Shown piece by piece: positions 9,826 to 18,921 of a stretch of 36,786 bases of DNA (positions within the stretch are counted from its first letter, which is position 1; every line of letters begins with the position of its first letter). This DNA comes from Sphingobacteriales bacterium. Its GTDB lineage: Bacteria > Bacteroidota > Bacteroidia > Chitinophagales > Saprospiraceae. The notes below the pieces were generated by a model. It saw only the letters and a list, made by a program, of their open reading frames with translations, was not told where the DNA came from and ran no database searches. The stretch is from positions 1-36,786 of the forward strand of contig OMKD01000376.1 of the NCBI GenBank assembly GCA_900299495.1, given 5' to 3'. The position numbers were made by a program, and so were the translations under genes.

Positions 9826-11082
9826 TTATAAGCCGAAAGCAGCTTTTACCTGATCAACCATATCCAGTTTCTCCCAGGTAAAGGTCTCGACCTCCATGGA
9901 TTTCACATTACCGGAACCATCCTTTAAGGATACATTTTTAACCTCAGGAATACGCCCCATATGTCCATAAGCTGCAGAGTCCGAATAGATTGGATTTCTC
10001 AGCTTAAGACGTTGCTCAATTGCGTAAGGAGTCATATCGAACAATGTACTTACCTTATCTGCAATCTCTGCATCATTCAGATCTACTTTTGCAGTCCCAT
10101 AAGTCTGAATATAAATATTCGTTGGCTTAGCCACACCGATTGCATAAGATACCTGAACCAGGACCTCATCACAAACACCGGCTGCTACCAAGTTCTTAGC
10201 AATATGTCTAGTAGCGTACGCCGCTGAACGATCCACCTTTGAAGGATCTTTTCCAGAGAAAGCTCCACCACCGTGTGCTCCCTTACCTCCATAAGTATCA
10301 ACAATAATCTTTCTCCCAGTCAGACCAGTATCTCCGTGAGGACCACCAATGATAAATTTTCCAGTTGGGTTGATGTGATAGGTAATATCATTATTAAATA
10401 AAGCCTGCACAGAATCCTTACAACTAGCCTTAACTCTTGGAATTACAATATTGATCATATCAGACTTGATGCGTTCCAACATAGCTGCTTCAGAGTCAAA
10501 ATCGTCGTGCTGTGTAGACACCACTATAGTATCAATCGCCATAGGTACGTTGTCATCAGAATACTTGATCGTAACCTGAGACTTAGAATCCGGGCGTAAG
10601 TAATCCATTCCCAATGCATTATCCTTTCTAATTGCAGCAAGCTCCATTAGTATCTTGTGCGAAAGGTCTAATGCCAATGGCATATAGTGCTCTGTCTCAT
10701 TCGTTGCATAACCAAACATCATACCCTGGTCTCCCGCGCCTTGTTCTTCTGGACTCTCTCTGTCTACACCCTGATTAATATCGGCAGACTGGCCATGAAT
10801 AGAAGAAAAAATACCACAGGAATCCGAATCAAATTTATACTCTGATTTCGTATATCCAATTCTTTGGATCACATCGCGTGCAATCTGTTGAACATCAAGA
10901 TAAGTCGTTGTTTTCACCTCTCCTGCAAGTACAACCTGACCAGTTGTTACTAGTGTTTCACAGGCAACTTTCGAATTTGGATCAAAAGCAAGGAAGTGAT
11001 CTACCAATGCGTCTGAGATTTGATCTGCAACCTTATCCGGGTGTCCTTCAGAAACGGATTCTGATGTAAATAAATATGGCAT
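9826..11082 (-). CDS. metK: S-adenosylmethionine synthetase
   Basis: [30 protein letters not shown]...; [30 protein letters not shown]. Confidence 0.98.
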   Translation of the reverse strand: MPYLFTSESVSEGHPDKVADQISDALVDHFLAFDPNSKVACETLVTTGQVVLAGEVKTTTYLDVQQIARDVIQRIGYTKSEYKFDSDSCGIFSSIHGQSADINQGVDRESPEEQGAGDQGMMFGYATNETEHYMPLALDLSHKILMELAAIRKDNALGMDYLRPDSKSQVTIKYSDDNVPMAIDTIVVSTQHDDFDSEAAMLERIKSDMINIVIPRVKASCKDSVQALFNNDITYHINPTGKFIIGGPHGDTGLTGRKIIVDTYGGKGAHGGGAFSGKDPSKVDRSAAYATRHIAKNLVAAGVCDEVLVQVSYAIGVAKPTNIYIQTYGTAKVDLNDAEIADKVSTLFDMTPYAIEQRLKLRNPIYSDSAAYGHMGRIPEVKNVSLKDGSGNVKSMEVETFTWEKLDMVDQVKAAFGL

Positions 11083-11163
11083 TAAGTATGATTTTTTTTA
11101 ATGATCGATAAAAATAATAAATATTGGGATTATGCCGCCAAAAAGGCCCCTGCTTGTTTAAAA

Positions 11164-11784
11164 TTATTTAACATTGAAATTAAAGCAGGATTCTTTGTGA
11201 TCTCCAACAGATAAAAAGCCTTCTAGCTGATCACCTATTTGCACCTGTCCCACTCCTTCTGGAGTTCCCGTAAAAATAAGGTCTCCTGTCTGAAGAGTAA
11301 AGAACTTACTTAGGTAACAAATCAACTCATCTATTGAAAATAACATATCCTTGACATAACCTACCTGGACATCAACTCCATTCTTCTTTAACGAAAAATT
11401 CAGTCCGTCCATATCAAGATCTTTCTTATCAAAAAACTTCCCAACGACTGCAGAATGATCAAAGGCTTTAGCTAATTCCCAGGGATGACCCTTTTCCTTA
11501 CATTGCTTCTGAAGATCTCTTGCTGTGAAATCAATTCCAAGACCAATTTTTTCATAATAAGAAGAAGCGAATGCAGGCTGAACATGTTTACCATTCTTAC
11601 AAATCTTTACAATCAGTTCTATTTCATGGTGAACATCTTCTGAAAACTCCGGAATATAGAACGGCTTGTTTTCAATAAGCAATGCCGTAGAGGGTTTCAT
11701 AAAAACTACTGGAGAACTTGGAGTCTCTGCCCCCATCTCCTTAGCATGCTTTGCATAATTTCTCCCTATACAGAAAATTTTCAT
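11164..11784 (-). CDS. Fumarylacetoacetate hydrolase (FAH) family protein
   Basis: MKIFCIGRNYAKHAKEMGAETPSSPVVFMKPSTALL...HHEIELIVKI...GDLIFTGTPEGVGQVQIGD. Confidence 0.93.
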   Translation of the reverse strand: MKIFCIGRNYAKHAKEMGAETPSSPVVFMKPSTALLIENKPFYIPEFSEDVHHEIELIVKICKNGKHVQPAFASSYYEKIGLGIDFTARDLQKQCKEKGHPWELAKAFDHSAVVGKFFDKKDLDMDGLNFSLKKNGVDVQVGYVKDMLFSIDELICYLSKFFTLQTGDLIFTGTPEGVGQVQIGDQLEGFLSVGDHKESCFNFNVK

Positions 11785-11788
11785 TCCC

Positions 11789-12793
11789 TTAGAATTTTAC
11801 ATTACCTAAACCAGCAAGTTCTTTTACGTCCTTGATGGTTTGTTGAGCAGTCTTTCTGATTTCTGCAGAAGATTGCTTGATTTTATATTTGATGTCTTTC
11901 TTGTTAGCTAGAGCCTCTTCCTTTCTAGCTTTAAACTCAGCACAAAGCCCTACCACTGCATCAGCTACCACATCCTTGAACTCAGCATATCTAAGTTCCC
12001 CAGATTCGTGATTCTTCATCATTTCAGCATATGCCTCATCAGCTCCACAAGCCCTCAGTATTTCAAACAGGTTTTTAACCCCTGCACTCATTTCACCCTC
12101 CAGAGTATCGCCTGAGTCCGTGACTGCTGAACGAATTTGCTTGCGAAGACGTGCTTCATCAGCAAAGACAGATATGTAATGCTTCTCTCCTGCCGACTTA
12201 CTCATCTTTCTGCTTGGATCAGCAGTTGACATGATCTTTGGAGTCTCTGTAAACAGACATTCAGGTATAGTAAAGTATTCTTTCTTAACCTGATTATTAA
12301 AACGTTGTGCAACCGTTCTGGTCAACTCCAGGTGCTGCTCCTGATCTTTTCCTACTGGAACGAAATCCGCATTATAAATAAGGATATCTGCTGCCTGAAG
12401 TATTGGATAAGTAAAAAGTCCTGCAGATATGAATCCTTCAGACTTCTCGGAACTCTGACTACTCTTATCCTTAAACTGTGTCATTTGTCCTAATCGACCA
12501 AAAGGTGTAAAACAATTGAAGATCCAGGATAATTCGGCATGTTCAGGAACAAGTGATTGAATAAACAAATTCTCAACGTCTACGCCTACCCCGATCAAAT
12601 TGAAGATCAGATCCCATACATTATTCTTTAATTTCTTTGGGTCATAGGGCATAGTCATGGCGTGGTAATCCACCACTCCATAAAAACATTCGTAATCCGC
12701 TTGCAGATCCACCCAATTCTTAACTGCACCAAAGTAATTTCCAAGATGCATATCACCGGTTGGCTGGATACAAGAGAGAATCCGTTTTTTCAT
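11789..12793 (-). CDS. trpS: Tryptophanyl-tRNA synthetase
   Basis: SCIQPTGDMHLGNYFGAVKNW (HIGH-type motif) and PSRKMSKSAGE (KMSKS). Confidence 0.97.
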   Translation of the reverse strand: MKKRILSCIQPTGDMHLGNYFGAVKNWVDLQADYECFYGVVDYHAMTMPYDPKKLKNNVWDLIFNLIGVGVDVENLFIQSLVPEHAELSWIFNCFTPFGRLGQMTQFKDKSSQSSEKSEGFISAGLFTYPILQAADILIYNADFVPVGKDQEQHLELTRTVAQRFNNQVKKEYFTIPECLFTETPKIMSTADPSRKMSKSAGEKHYISVFADEARLRKQIRSAVTDSGDTLEGEMSAGVKNLFEILRACGADEAYAEMMKNHESGELRYAEFKDVVADAVVGLCAEFKARKEEALANKKDIKYKIKQSSAEIRKTAQQTIKDVKELAGLGNVKF

Positions 12794-12811
12794 TATAAAC
12801 TATTTTAATGG

Positions 12812-13201
12812 TTATTTTTTAAATCCTGCAATTAGTGAGATTTCTACTTGAACGAACTTCGGAAGGTTTGCAACCTCCACCAATTCCCTTGCAGGAGCAG
12901 TGTCTTCATTGAAGTACTTCGCATAAACCTCGTTTATACGACTGTAATTATTCATATCAGAAACGAAAACAGAAACTTTCAAAGCATCTTCAAAGCTCAA
13001 TCCAGCTTCATCTAAGATAGCTTTAAGATTCTGCATAACCTGCTCGGTCTCCTCTTCAACAGACAAACCTTCTGGTAATGCACCATTTGCTGGGTTTATG
13101 GCAATTTGTCCGGAAACAAAAAGGATATCGCCAAAGCGAACTGATTGATTATAAGGACCTACGGGAGCAGGAGCCTTATCTGTATTGATGATCGTTTTCA
13201 T
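12812..13201 (-). CDS. ridA: RidA family reactive intermediate/imine deaminase
   Basis: INTDKAPAPVGPYNQSVRFGDILFVSGQIAINP...ARELVEVANLPKFVQVEISLIA. Confidence 0.95.
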   Translation of the reverse strand: MKTIINTDKAPAPVGPYNQSVRFGDILFVSGQIAINPANGALPEGLSVEEETEQVMQNLKAILDEAGLSFEDALKVSVFVSDMNNYSRINEVYAKYFNEDTAPARELVEVANLPKFVQVEISLIAGFKK

Positions 13202-13292
13202 GATTAACTGTTATGACTTTAAATAGCGAAAGCTCCGAATCGTAAAAACGAAAGGAGCTGACACTTATATCCTAAATGATAATTCTTTTAAA

Positions 13293-13487
13293 TTATTCCT
13301 CTGTAGTTGCTTTAACTAAGATACGACCACGATACATAGTGTTGCCCTCAGCATCTTTATATGTGCGGTGCATCAAGTGCTTCTCACCTGTGTTCTTACA
13401 AGTTGCAACGTTTGGAGCTGTAGCAACATAGTGTGTTCTACGCTTTCTTTTTCTCTGCTTAGATATCTTACTCTTTGGATGTGCCAT
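13293..13487 (-). CDS. rpmF: 50S ribosomal protein L32
   Basis: MAHPKSKISKQRKRKRRTHYVATAPNVATCKNTGEKHLMHRTYKDAEGNTMYRGR; 64 aa, downstream of DUF177. Confidence 0.97.
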   Translation of the reverse strand: MAHPKSKISKQRKRKRRTHYVATAPNVATCKNTGEKHLMHRTYKDAEGNTMYRGRILVKATTEE

Positions 13488-13537
13488 TTTACACGTTGTT
13501 TAATTTCCTATAAAGGTGACCTTAATAAAGGCCAAAG

Positions 13538-14062
13538 TTAATCCAATTTTATGTCTTTCAAAGCACTCCAGGCAGAATTTGATGAATTTTCATCCAACTC
13601 TTCCTGATCGAACTCATTTGCTTCCAGTATTGCCAACATCTCAGGATCACAATCCATGTCTGCCATGTCATGTGTAGTTACTAATGGAATAGCGAGGTGA
13701 ATAAATTCATAAAGATATTGAGAAACGTTAAAACTATCTCTGTCCCTACGGATGTAGACAACTTCAAAATCCTCTTTCTCCTCCTCTGAATATTTCAATA
13801 ATAAATGCTCACTAAAATCAAGTGGCAGATCAAAATCCTCAAGACATCTGTCACAAGAAACTTTTGCCTTTCCTGACACTGAAAACTCCATATCAATATG
13901 TGAAGTCCTTTTTTCTAATGTCAGATCAACAATAACATCTCCTTCTGAAAGCCTGCTGTCTTCATAAGCTTTAAAAAAATCAGCGTTGATTTCAAACCTA
14001 TACTCATGTACTCCCTCAACCAATCCCAAAATTGGTATGGAGTAGGCTGCTTGCTCTTTCAT
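13538..14062 (-). CDS. DUF177 (YceD) family protein
   Basis: FSVSGKAKVSCDRCLEDFDLPLDFSEHLLLKYSEEE...; adjacent to rpmF as expected for this family. Confidence 0.9.
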   Translation of the reverse strand: MKEQAAYSIPILGLVEGVHEYRFEINADFFKAYEDSRLSEGDVIVDLTLEKRTSHIDMEFSVSGKAKVSCDRCLEDFDLPLDFSEHLLLKYSEEEKEDFEVVYIRRDRDSFNVSQYLYEFIHLAIPLVTTHDMADMDCDPEMLAILEANEFDQEELDENSSNSAWSALKDIKLD

Positions 14063-14089
14063 CTTTATGAATATTTTTTAAAGCGGATG

Positions 14090-14097
14090 CAAAGGTA
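14090..14097 (-). promoter_or_regulatory. Putative promoter for the DUF177-rpmF-ridA-trpS-FAH run (TACCTTTG)
   Basis: CAAAGGTA on + gives TACCTTTG on -, with CAA (TTG on -) at 14118-14120, about 20 bp upstream. Confidence 0.5.
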
Positions 14098-14171
14098 ACA
14101 ATTAAAATGAATTAACTCAACAAACAATCTTAATTTTTAATCAAAATATTAGGAGTCAATACCCAGGAAAT

Positions 14172-15188
14172 CTACTCCTTGGAATAAACCCATGCTTTAT
14201 CGTTGAATTCTTTCTTTACTTTTTCAAATTTTGTATTAAACTCATCCTCTGTTTCAAACGCGTATCGTACAGCTACTGCTGTTGCCGTCCCCCTATCTAA
14301 AGATACAGCCTCGTATCCCGATTGGATGATTCGTTTGATTAGAGATTCAGCATTTTTCTTATCTCCAAATACCCCAACCACGATCTCTGCCTCTTTCCAG
14401 GCCCTTATTTCTTTTTCACGGACAACTTCCTCCTCTTCTAATTCCGTGACCCCTTCATCATCCCATCCGTCATACTCATCATTATCTTCCGTCTGTACAA
14501 CAGGCTCATCTAACGGATCCTCAATCACCTCAGAATTATAAGATGGCATTTGATCATTGAACAAGGTGTCTTTAAACAAAACAACAGCAAAAAGAATGAA
14601 TACAGCTGTCGCCATCAACACTGCCAATAGAATATTATTTTCAGACTTTTTCTTTGGTGGTCTTGAGCGAAGATTTGTTGTTGCAACGGGACCAACCTTG
14701 ATTTGCTCTTCTTGTGGCTGATTTGGATTATTGGCTTGGTCAACCTGTCGATTTATTGCTGTATTTCGTATTAGTGGTCGAGCGTGAACATCTCCCAATC
14801 CAAATACCTCTGAATTGTGGTTGGAATTATCCTGAAGGAATTTAAAAGTTCCCTGAAAATCTTTATAGAGTCGACCTAGATTTGGAAAAACAATAATCTC
14901 TCTGCCATCTAATAATTTATTGGATCGTTTAACAAAATCCTCGATCTCCATCTCTGCTGAAAGCTTAGAGAGACTATATTTATCCATTAAAAATGAACTT
15001 AGTATACCATCATTGACGATTAGATTATCGTTAAACTTTATCTTTTTTGAGGGTGGGCTAATCTTTCCGAGTACCTGATCTACATCAGCACCTACCTCTT
15101 CAGCGACAAATCCACCAAAGCCCGGTACAATTACCAGGTCTTTAGAGAACAATAACTCCGCTATACTTTCTGCTACTTTAACATCCAT
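14172..15188 (-). CDS. CCDC81-type prokaryotic HU domain protein with one TM segment and a C-terminal SPOR domain
   Basis: N-terminus: AELLFSKDLVIVPGFGGFVAEEVGADVDQ...ISPPSKKIKFNDNLIVNDGILSSFL, DFVKRSNKLLDGREIIVFPNLGRLYKD. TM: NNILLAVLMATAVFILFAVVLF. Acidic linker. SPOR-like C-terminus: IVVGVFGDKKNAESLIKRIIQSGYEAVSLDRG. Confidence 0.85.
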   Translation of the reverse strand: MDVKVAESIAELLFSKDLVIVPGFGGFVAEEVGADVDQVLGKISPPSKKIKFNDNLIVNDGILSSFLMDKYSLSKLSAEMEIEDFVKRSNKLLDGREIIVFPNLGRLYKDFQGTFKFLQDNSNHNSEVFGLGDVHARPLIRNTAINRQVDQANNPNQPQEEQIKVGPVATTNLRSRPPKKKSENNILLAVLMATAVFILFAVVLFKDTLFNDQMPSYNSEVIEDPLDEPVVQTEDNDEYDGWDDEGVTELEEEEVVREKEIRAWKEAEIVVGVFGDKKNAESLIKRIIQSGYEAVSLDRGTATAVAVRYAFETEDEFNTKFEKVKKEFNDKAWVYSKE

Positions 15189-15340
15189 ACTGCAAAAGAC
15201 TATTAATCAACAATTTAACTTAAAATCAGTTAATTTGATATTGTTTTATTATTAACGACTAAAATGGCCTTAATAATTCATCTTAGTTTTAAATTTAAAA
15301 GAAAAAACATATAATTCGATCTACCCAATACCAACTATTT

Positions 15341-15348
15341 TATTTTTG
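15341..15348 (+). promoter_or_regulatory. Putative TAnnTTTG element (TATTTTTG)
   Basis: TATTTTTG 29 nt upstream of the ATG at 15378. Confidence 0.4.
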
Positions 15349-15377
15349 TCTACGTCTTGCTATAAAAAGAAATAAAA

Positions 15378-16688
15378 ATGAAGCGAATAACTCATTTAGG
15401 AATCACCCTCCTATTCATTACAATTATGTTCTCTTGTCAAACGGACAAATGTGAACAATTAGTCTACACCTTCGAGCATGAGGATATTTACGTAACTCAG
15501 AATGAATTACGTGCTTCCATAGAATTTCAAGATGCAAGAGACCTCAATGTACCTGGTAAGATTTATTTCTACAATAATCTTCTCTTGATCAATGAACTTT
15601 ATGAAGGCATCCATTTCATTGATAATTCAGATCCAAACAACCCTGAAAAGTTAAGCTTCCTTAAAATAATGGGTAACACAGATTTTGCCATTAAAGACGG
15701 TAAGCTTTATGCAAACAATCAGCTAGATCTACTGACATTCGACATTAGCAATCTAGAAGATATACAACTCGAGCATATAGCTGAAAACACATTCAGAGAG
15801 TACATGGACGACCCGTTCTACCTAAATTCTTCTTTTTTCCTATGTAGCAAGCCTGTGAAAAAAGTGGAGCTTATGAACTGTAAAGACTTTGAATCACAAA
15901 GAAACCAATCAGCATGGGGACAAAATTTTGGTCCCGGAAACCTACTTGCTAGAGACGAGGATTTCTTAGTTCTAGAATCATCTGTTGCCTTTTCTAATGA
16001 TGCCTCAAGCGGAGGGTCTGGAACAAGTGGTTCAATGGCAAGTTTCATCATCCGAGGAGACTATCTTTACACAATAGACCCTAATAAAATTTACACCTTT
16101 GAACTGGCAGAAGATAACGATCCCGTTTTGGTTAATGAAGAATACGTTGGTTGGGGCCTTGAAACCATCTTTGCGCATGAGAACGAACTGTATCTAGGTT
16201 CAAGCAATGGCATGTACATTTTATCTGTAGAGAATGCAGCACAGCCTCAATATCTTTCTTCAATAGGTCATGTTGGAGCCTGCGACCCTGTTTACGTAAA
16301 AGACAACTTCGCATACGTGACCTTAAGAAGTGGTAATATTTGCGATGGATTCACAAACCAGCTAGACTTGATAGACATTAGTTCTAAAACGAACCCAGTT
16401 CTGGTCAAAACATTCAGTATGACCAATCCGCATGGTTTGAGTATAGCTTCCGACGAACTTTATTTGTGTGACGGAGCAGACGGACTAAAAGTGTTTGACA
16501 TCAGTGATCCAGAGTCTTTGAACAGAAACCTAATCGAACATCATGATGAAAAATTCGCATTCGATGTGATTGCGCTTCCAGAATTAGACAACCTTTTGAT
16601 TATGATTGGGGCACAGGGTTTGGTACAATATGACTTTAGTGACCCTAGCAACCTGAAGGAACTGAGCACAATAAATATTGATTGGTAA
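15378..16688 (+). CDS. LVIVD-repeat beta-propeller lipoprotein
   Basis: Lipoprotein-like N-terminus (MKRITHLGITLLFITIMFSCQTDKC). Repeated motifs: IHFIDNSDPNNPEKLSFL, LDLIDISSKTNPVLVKTFS, LKVFDISDPESL, YDFSDPSNLKEL. Confidence 0.85.
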   Translation: MKRITHLGITLLFITIMFSCQTDKCEQLVYTFEHEDIYVTQNELRASIEFQDARDLNVPGKIYFYNNLLLINELYEGIHFIDNSDPNNPEKLSFLKIMGNTDFAIKDGKLYANNQLDLLTFDISNLEDIQLEHIAENTFREYMDDPFYLNSSFFLCSKPVKKVELMNCKDFESQRNQSAWGQNFGPGNLLARDEDFLVLESSVAFSNDASSGGSGTSGSMASFIIRGDYLYTIDPNKIYTFELAEDNDPVLVNEEYVGWGLETIFAHENELYLGSSNGMYILSVENAAQPQYLSSIGHVGACDPVYVKDNFAYVTLRSGNICDGFTNQLDLIDISSKTNPVLVKTFSMTNPHGLSIASDELYLCDGADGLKVFDISDPESLNRNLIEHHDEKFAFDVIALPELDNLLIMIGAQGLVQYDFSDPSNLKELSTINIDW

Positions 16689-16705
16689 CCAATACATTAA
16701 ACCAA

Positions 16706-16739
16706 GAAAAGAGATCTCATCTAGAGGTCTCTTTTTTTT
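16706..16739 (+). terminator. Intrinsic terminator after the LVIVD gene
   Basis: AAAAGAGATCTCATCTAGAGGTCTCTTTTTTTT; the stem has one U-G wobble on the + transcript. Confidence 0.75.
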
Positions 16740-16784
16740 ACCTTCACTTTACGCTTCTACATAGTAACAATTCATTAAAGTTCT

Positions 16785-16792
16785 TATTTTTG
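16785..16792 (+). promoter_or_regulatory. Putative TAnnTTTG element next to the hemL start (TATTTTTG)
   Basis: TTATTTTTGC-ACT-ATG; the element ends 4 nt before the hemL ATG at 16797. No good -33 TTG was seen. Confidence 0.5.
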
Positions 16793-16796
16793 CACT

Positions 16797-18119
16797 ATGT
16801 TTGAGAATAGAATACAAAGAGCAAAGTCTGAGACTTTATTTGAAGAAGCAAAAGCATATTTCCCTGGTGGAGTAAACTCTCCTGTAAGGGCATTCAAATC
16901 CGTATCCGGAGCACCACTTTTCATCAAGAAAGGTGACGGCTTTACGATCACCGATGAGGATAATAATACATACACTGACTTTTGTAATTCCTGGGGCCCT
17001 TTAATTTTGGGCCATAACAATAAGCAAATCAAAGAGGCCGTATTTGAAACCATCGAAAATGGTATGTCCTTCGGTACGCCAACGGCACATGGTAACGAAC
17101 TTGGAAAATTCATCCTTGACCATAACAGATATATTGATCGTCTTCGATTTGTATCATCTGGAACGGAAGCCGTAATGTCTGCGATTCGCTTAGCCAGAGG
17201 ATACACACAAAAAGATAAAATCGTAAAATTTGATGGTTGTTACCATGGTCATGTGGATTCACTGATGGTAAAGGCAGGTTCTGGTTTGGCTACTTTTGGG
17301 GTTAGTACCTCAGCTGGTATCCCTGAAGCCTTTGCGAAAGAGACGATAGTGCTTCCTCTTAATGATGAAGAAGCGGTGGAAAACTGCTTGAAAGAACATG
17401 GACATGAAATAGCTTGTATCATCATCGAACCTGTTCCTGCAAATAACGGTCTTCTGATACAACGCAAGGAGTACCTTGAATTCCTCAGAGCCGTTTGTAC
17501 TAAGTATAATGTACTATTAATATTTGACGAAGTAATTTCAGGTTTCCGCGTAGGATTTGAAGGTGCTGCCGGATATTATGATATACAACCTGACCTGATC
17601 ACATACGGAAAGATCATTGGTGGAGGACTGCCAGTAGGTGCATTTGGTGGAACAAAAGAAATAATGGACCATGTAGCTCCTTTGGGTGCTGTATATCAAG
17701 CAGGCACACTATCTGCAAACCCTGTAGCAATGACAGCGGGATTAGCTTGTCTTAAGCAACTTGTAGATCCTTCGTTCTATAAAATGATGGAAGACCAAAC
17801 TGCTTATCTTGCAGATCAGTTGGAAGCGCATGCAAAATCAAAGGGATACACCCTCAATGTGGCAAGAATTGGATCTATATTCTGGCTGTGTTTTTCTGAA
17901 GAGACTATCCGAACATCTTCTGCTATTCAAGCAGAATCCATGGAATACTTTAAGGTATTGCACCATGAGTTGTTACAGACAGGGGTTTACTTAGGCCCAT
18001 CAGGGTATGAAGTAGGTTTCTTAAGCAAAGCATTGGCAGAAGACCAGGCACATCTTGACCTTGCAATCAGCAAAATGAAAGATGCGCTTGATATTGCCTT
18101 CTCTGCAGTAAGTGCTTAG
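16797..18119 (+). CDS. hemL: Glutamate-1-semialdehyde 2,1-aminomutase
   Basis: AKAYFPGGVNSPVRAFKSVSGAPLFIKKGDG...; LIFDEVISGFRV; LITYGKIIGGGLPVGAFGG; QAGTLSANPVAMTAG. Confidence 0.97.
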   Translation: MFENRIQRAKSETLFEEAKAYFPGGVNSPVRAFKSVSGAPLFIKKGDGFTITDEDNNTYTDFCNSWGPLILGHNNKQIKEAVFETIENGMSFGTPTAHGNELGKFILDHNRYIDRLRFVSSGTEAVMSAIRLARGYTQKDKIVKFDGCYHGHVDSLMVKAGSGLATFGVSTSAGIPEAFAKETIVLPLNDEEAVENCLKEHGHEIACIIIEPVPANNGLLIQRKEYLEFLRAVCTKYNVLLIFDEVISGFRVGFEGAAGYYDIQPDLITYGKIIGGGLPVGAFGGTKEIMDHVAPLGAVYQAGTLSANPVAMTAGLACLKQLVDPSFYKMMEDQTAYLADQLEAHAKSKGYTLNVARIGSIFWLCFSEETIRTSSAIQAESMEYFKVLHHELLQTGVYLGPSGYEVGFLSKALAEDQAHLDLAISKMKDALDIAFSAVSA

Positions 18120-18829
18120 TCTAATTTAGCACGATACATTTGAATAGTATTTTTAAAGCCGTAATATAAGGCATCAGAAATAAGAGCGTGTCCGATGGAA
18201 ACTTCCAACAAACCGGGCACGCTTTCTTTATAGTATCTTAGGTTATCTAGGTTAAGATCGTGCCCAGCATTAATTCCAATACCTACTTCGTTTGCTTTTT
18301 TTGCAGCTTCCACATGAGCCTTTACAGCTTCTTCCGGATTGATATGGAAAGATCTTGCGAAGTCTCCAGTGTAAAACTCTATTCGATCAGCTCCCACAGC
18401 TTTTGCCCCCTCAACAAACTCAGGCTTTGCATTTACAAAAATGGAAACACATATTCCTGCATCCTGCAATTTTGCAGTTACCTCCTTTAGAAATTCAGCA
18501 TTGGAAATGGTATCCCAGCCTGAATCAGAAGTTAGAGCACCAGGCTTGTCTGGAACAAGTGTCGCCTGATGAGGTTTATGCTTCAAGACCATTTCCATAA
18601 AACGATCCGTAGGATTTCCTTCGATATTAAACTCCGTACTAACCACCTCTTTCAACTCTGGAATATCTGAGTATTTGATATGGCGTTCATCCGGTCTTGG
18701 ATGCACCGTAATCCCCTCAGCGCCAAATGACTCACAATCCTTTGCAACTTGTACCAAGTTTGGAAGATCCTCCCCTCTTGCATTTCTAATCAATGCAACT
18801 TTATTAATATTTACACTTAGTCTTGTCAT
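18116..18829 (-). CDS. pdxJ: Pyridoxine 5'-phosphate synthase
   Basis: MTRLSVNINKVALIRNARGEDLPNLVQVAKDCESFGAEGITVHPRPDERHI...; GINAGHDLNLDNL; EVSIGHALISDALYYG. The ORF track start at 18919 is 30 codons upstream of the canonical start. Confidence 0.97.
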   Translation of the reverse strand: MTRLSVNINKVALIRNARGEDLPNLVQVAKDCESFGAEGITVHPRPDERHIKYSDIPELKEVVSTEFNIEGNPTDRFMEMVLKHKPHQATLVPDKPGALTSDSGWDTISNAEFLKEVTAKLQDAGICVSIFVNAKPEFVEGAKAVGADRIEFYTGDFARSFHINPEEAVKAHVEAAKKANEVGIGINAGHDLNLDNLRYYKESVPGLLEVSIGHALISDALYYGFKNTIQMYRAKLD

Positions 18830-18843
18830 CTCAAAAATTTTAG

Positions 18844-18851
18844 CAAAAATA
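18844..18851 (-). promoter_or_regulatory. Putative TAnnTTTG element for pdxJ (TATTTTTG on -)
   Basis: CAAAAATA on +, 14 nt upstream of the pdxJ ATG at 18829. It supports the shorter start. Confidence 0.45.
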
Positions 18852-18921
18852 AAGCTATTATCTATTTTGAAAAGACTTTTAAGGAATTTGTATTTTGTGA
18901 TTGAAAAAGAAAACCTCATAT

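Noticed and set aside
11083-11160. Possible SAM riboswitch upstream of metK
   Set aside because: The roughly 80-nt gap shows only a very short GCC-TTTTT-GGC stem and no recognisable SAM-riboswitch core.
13231-13259. AGCTCC/GGAGCT hairpin between rpmF and ridA
   Set aside because: Short stem, large loop and a poor U-tract on the minus strand; not strong enough to call a terminator or regulator.
16784-17206. Minus-strand 140-aa ORF overlapping the start of hemL
   Set aside because: Fully antisense to hemL and without family-like motifs.
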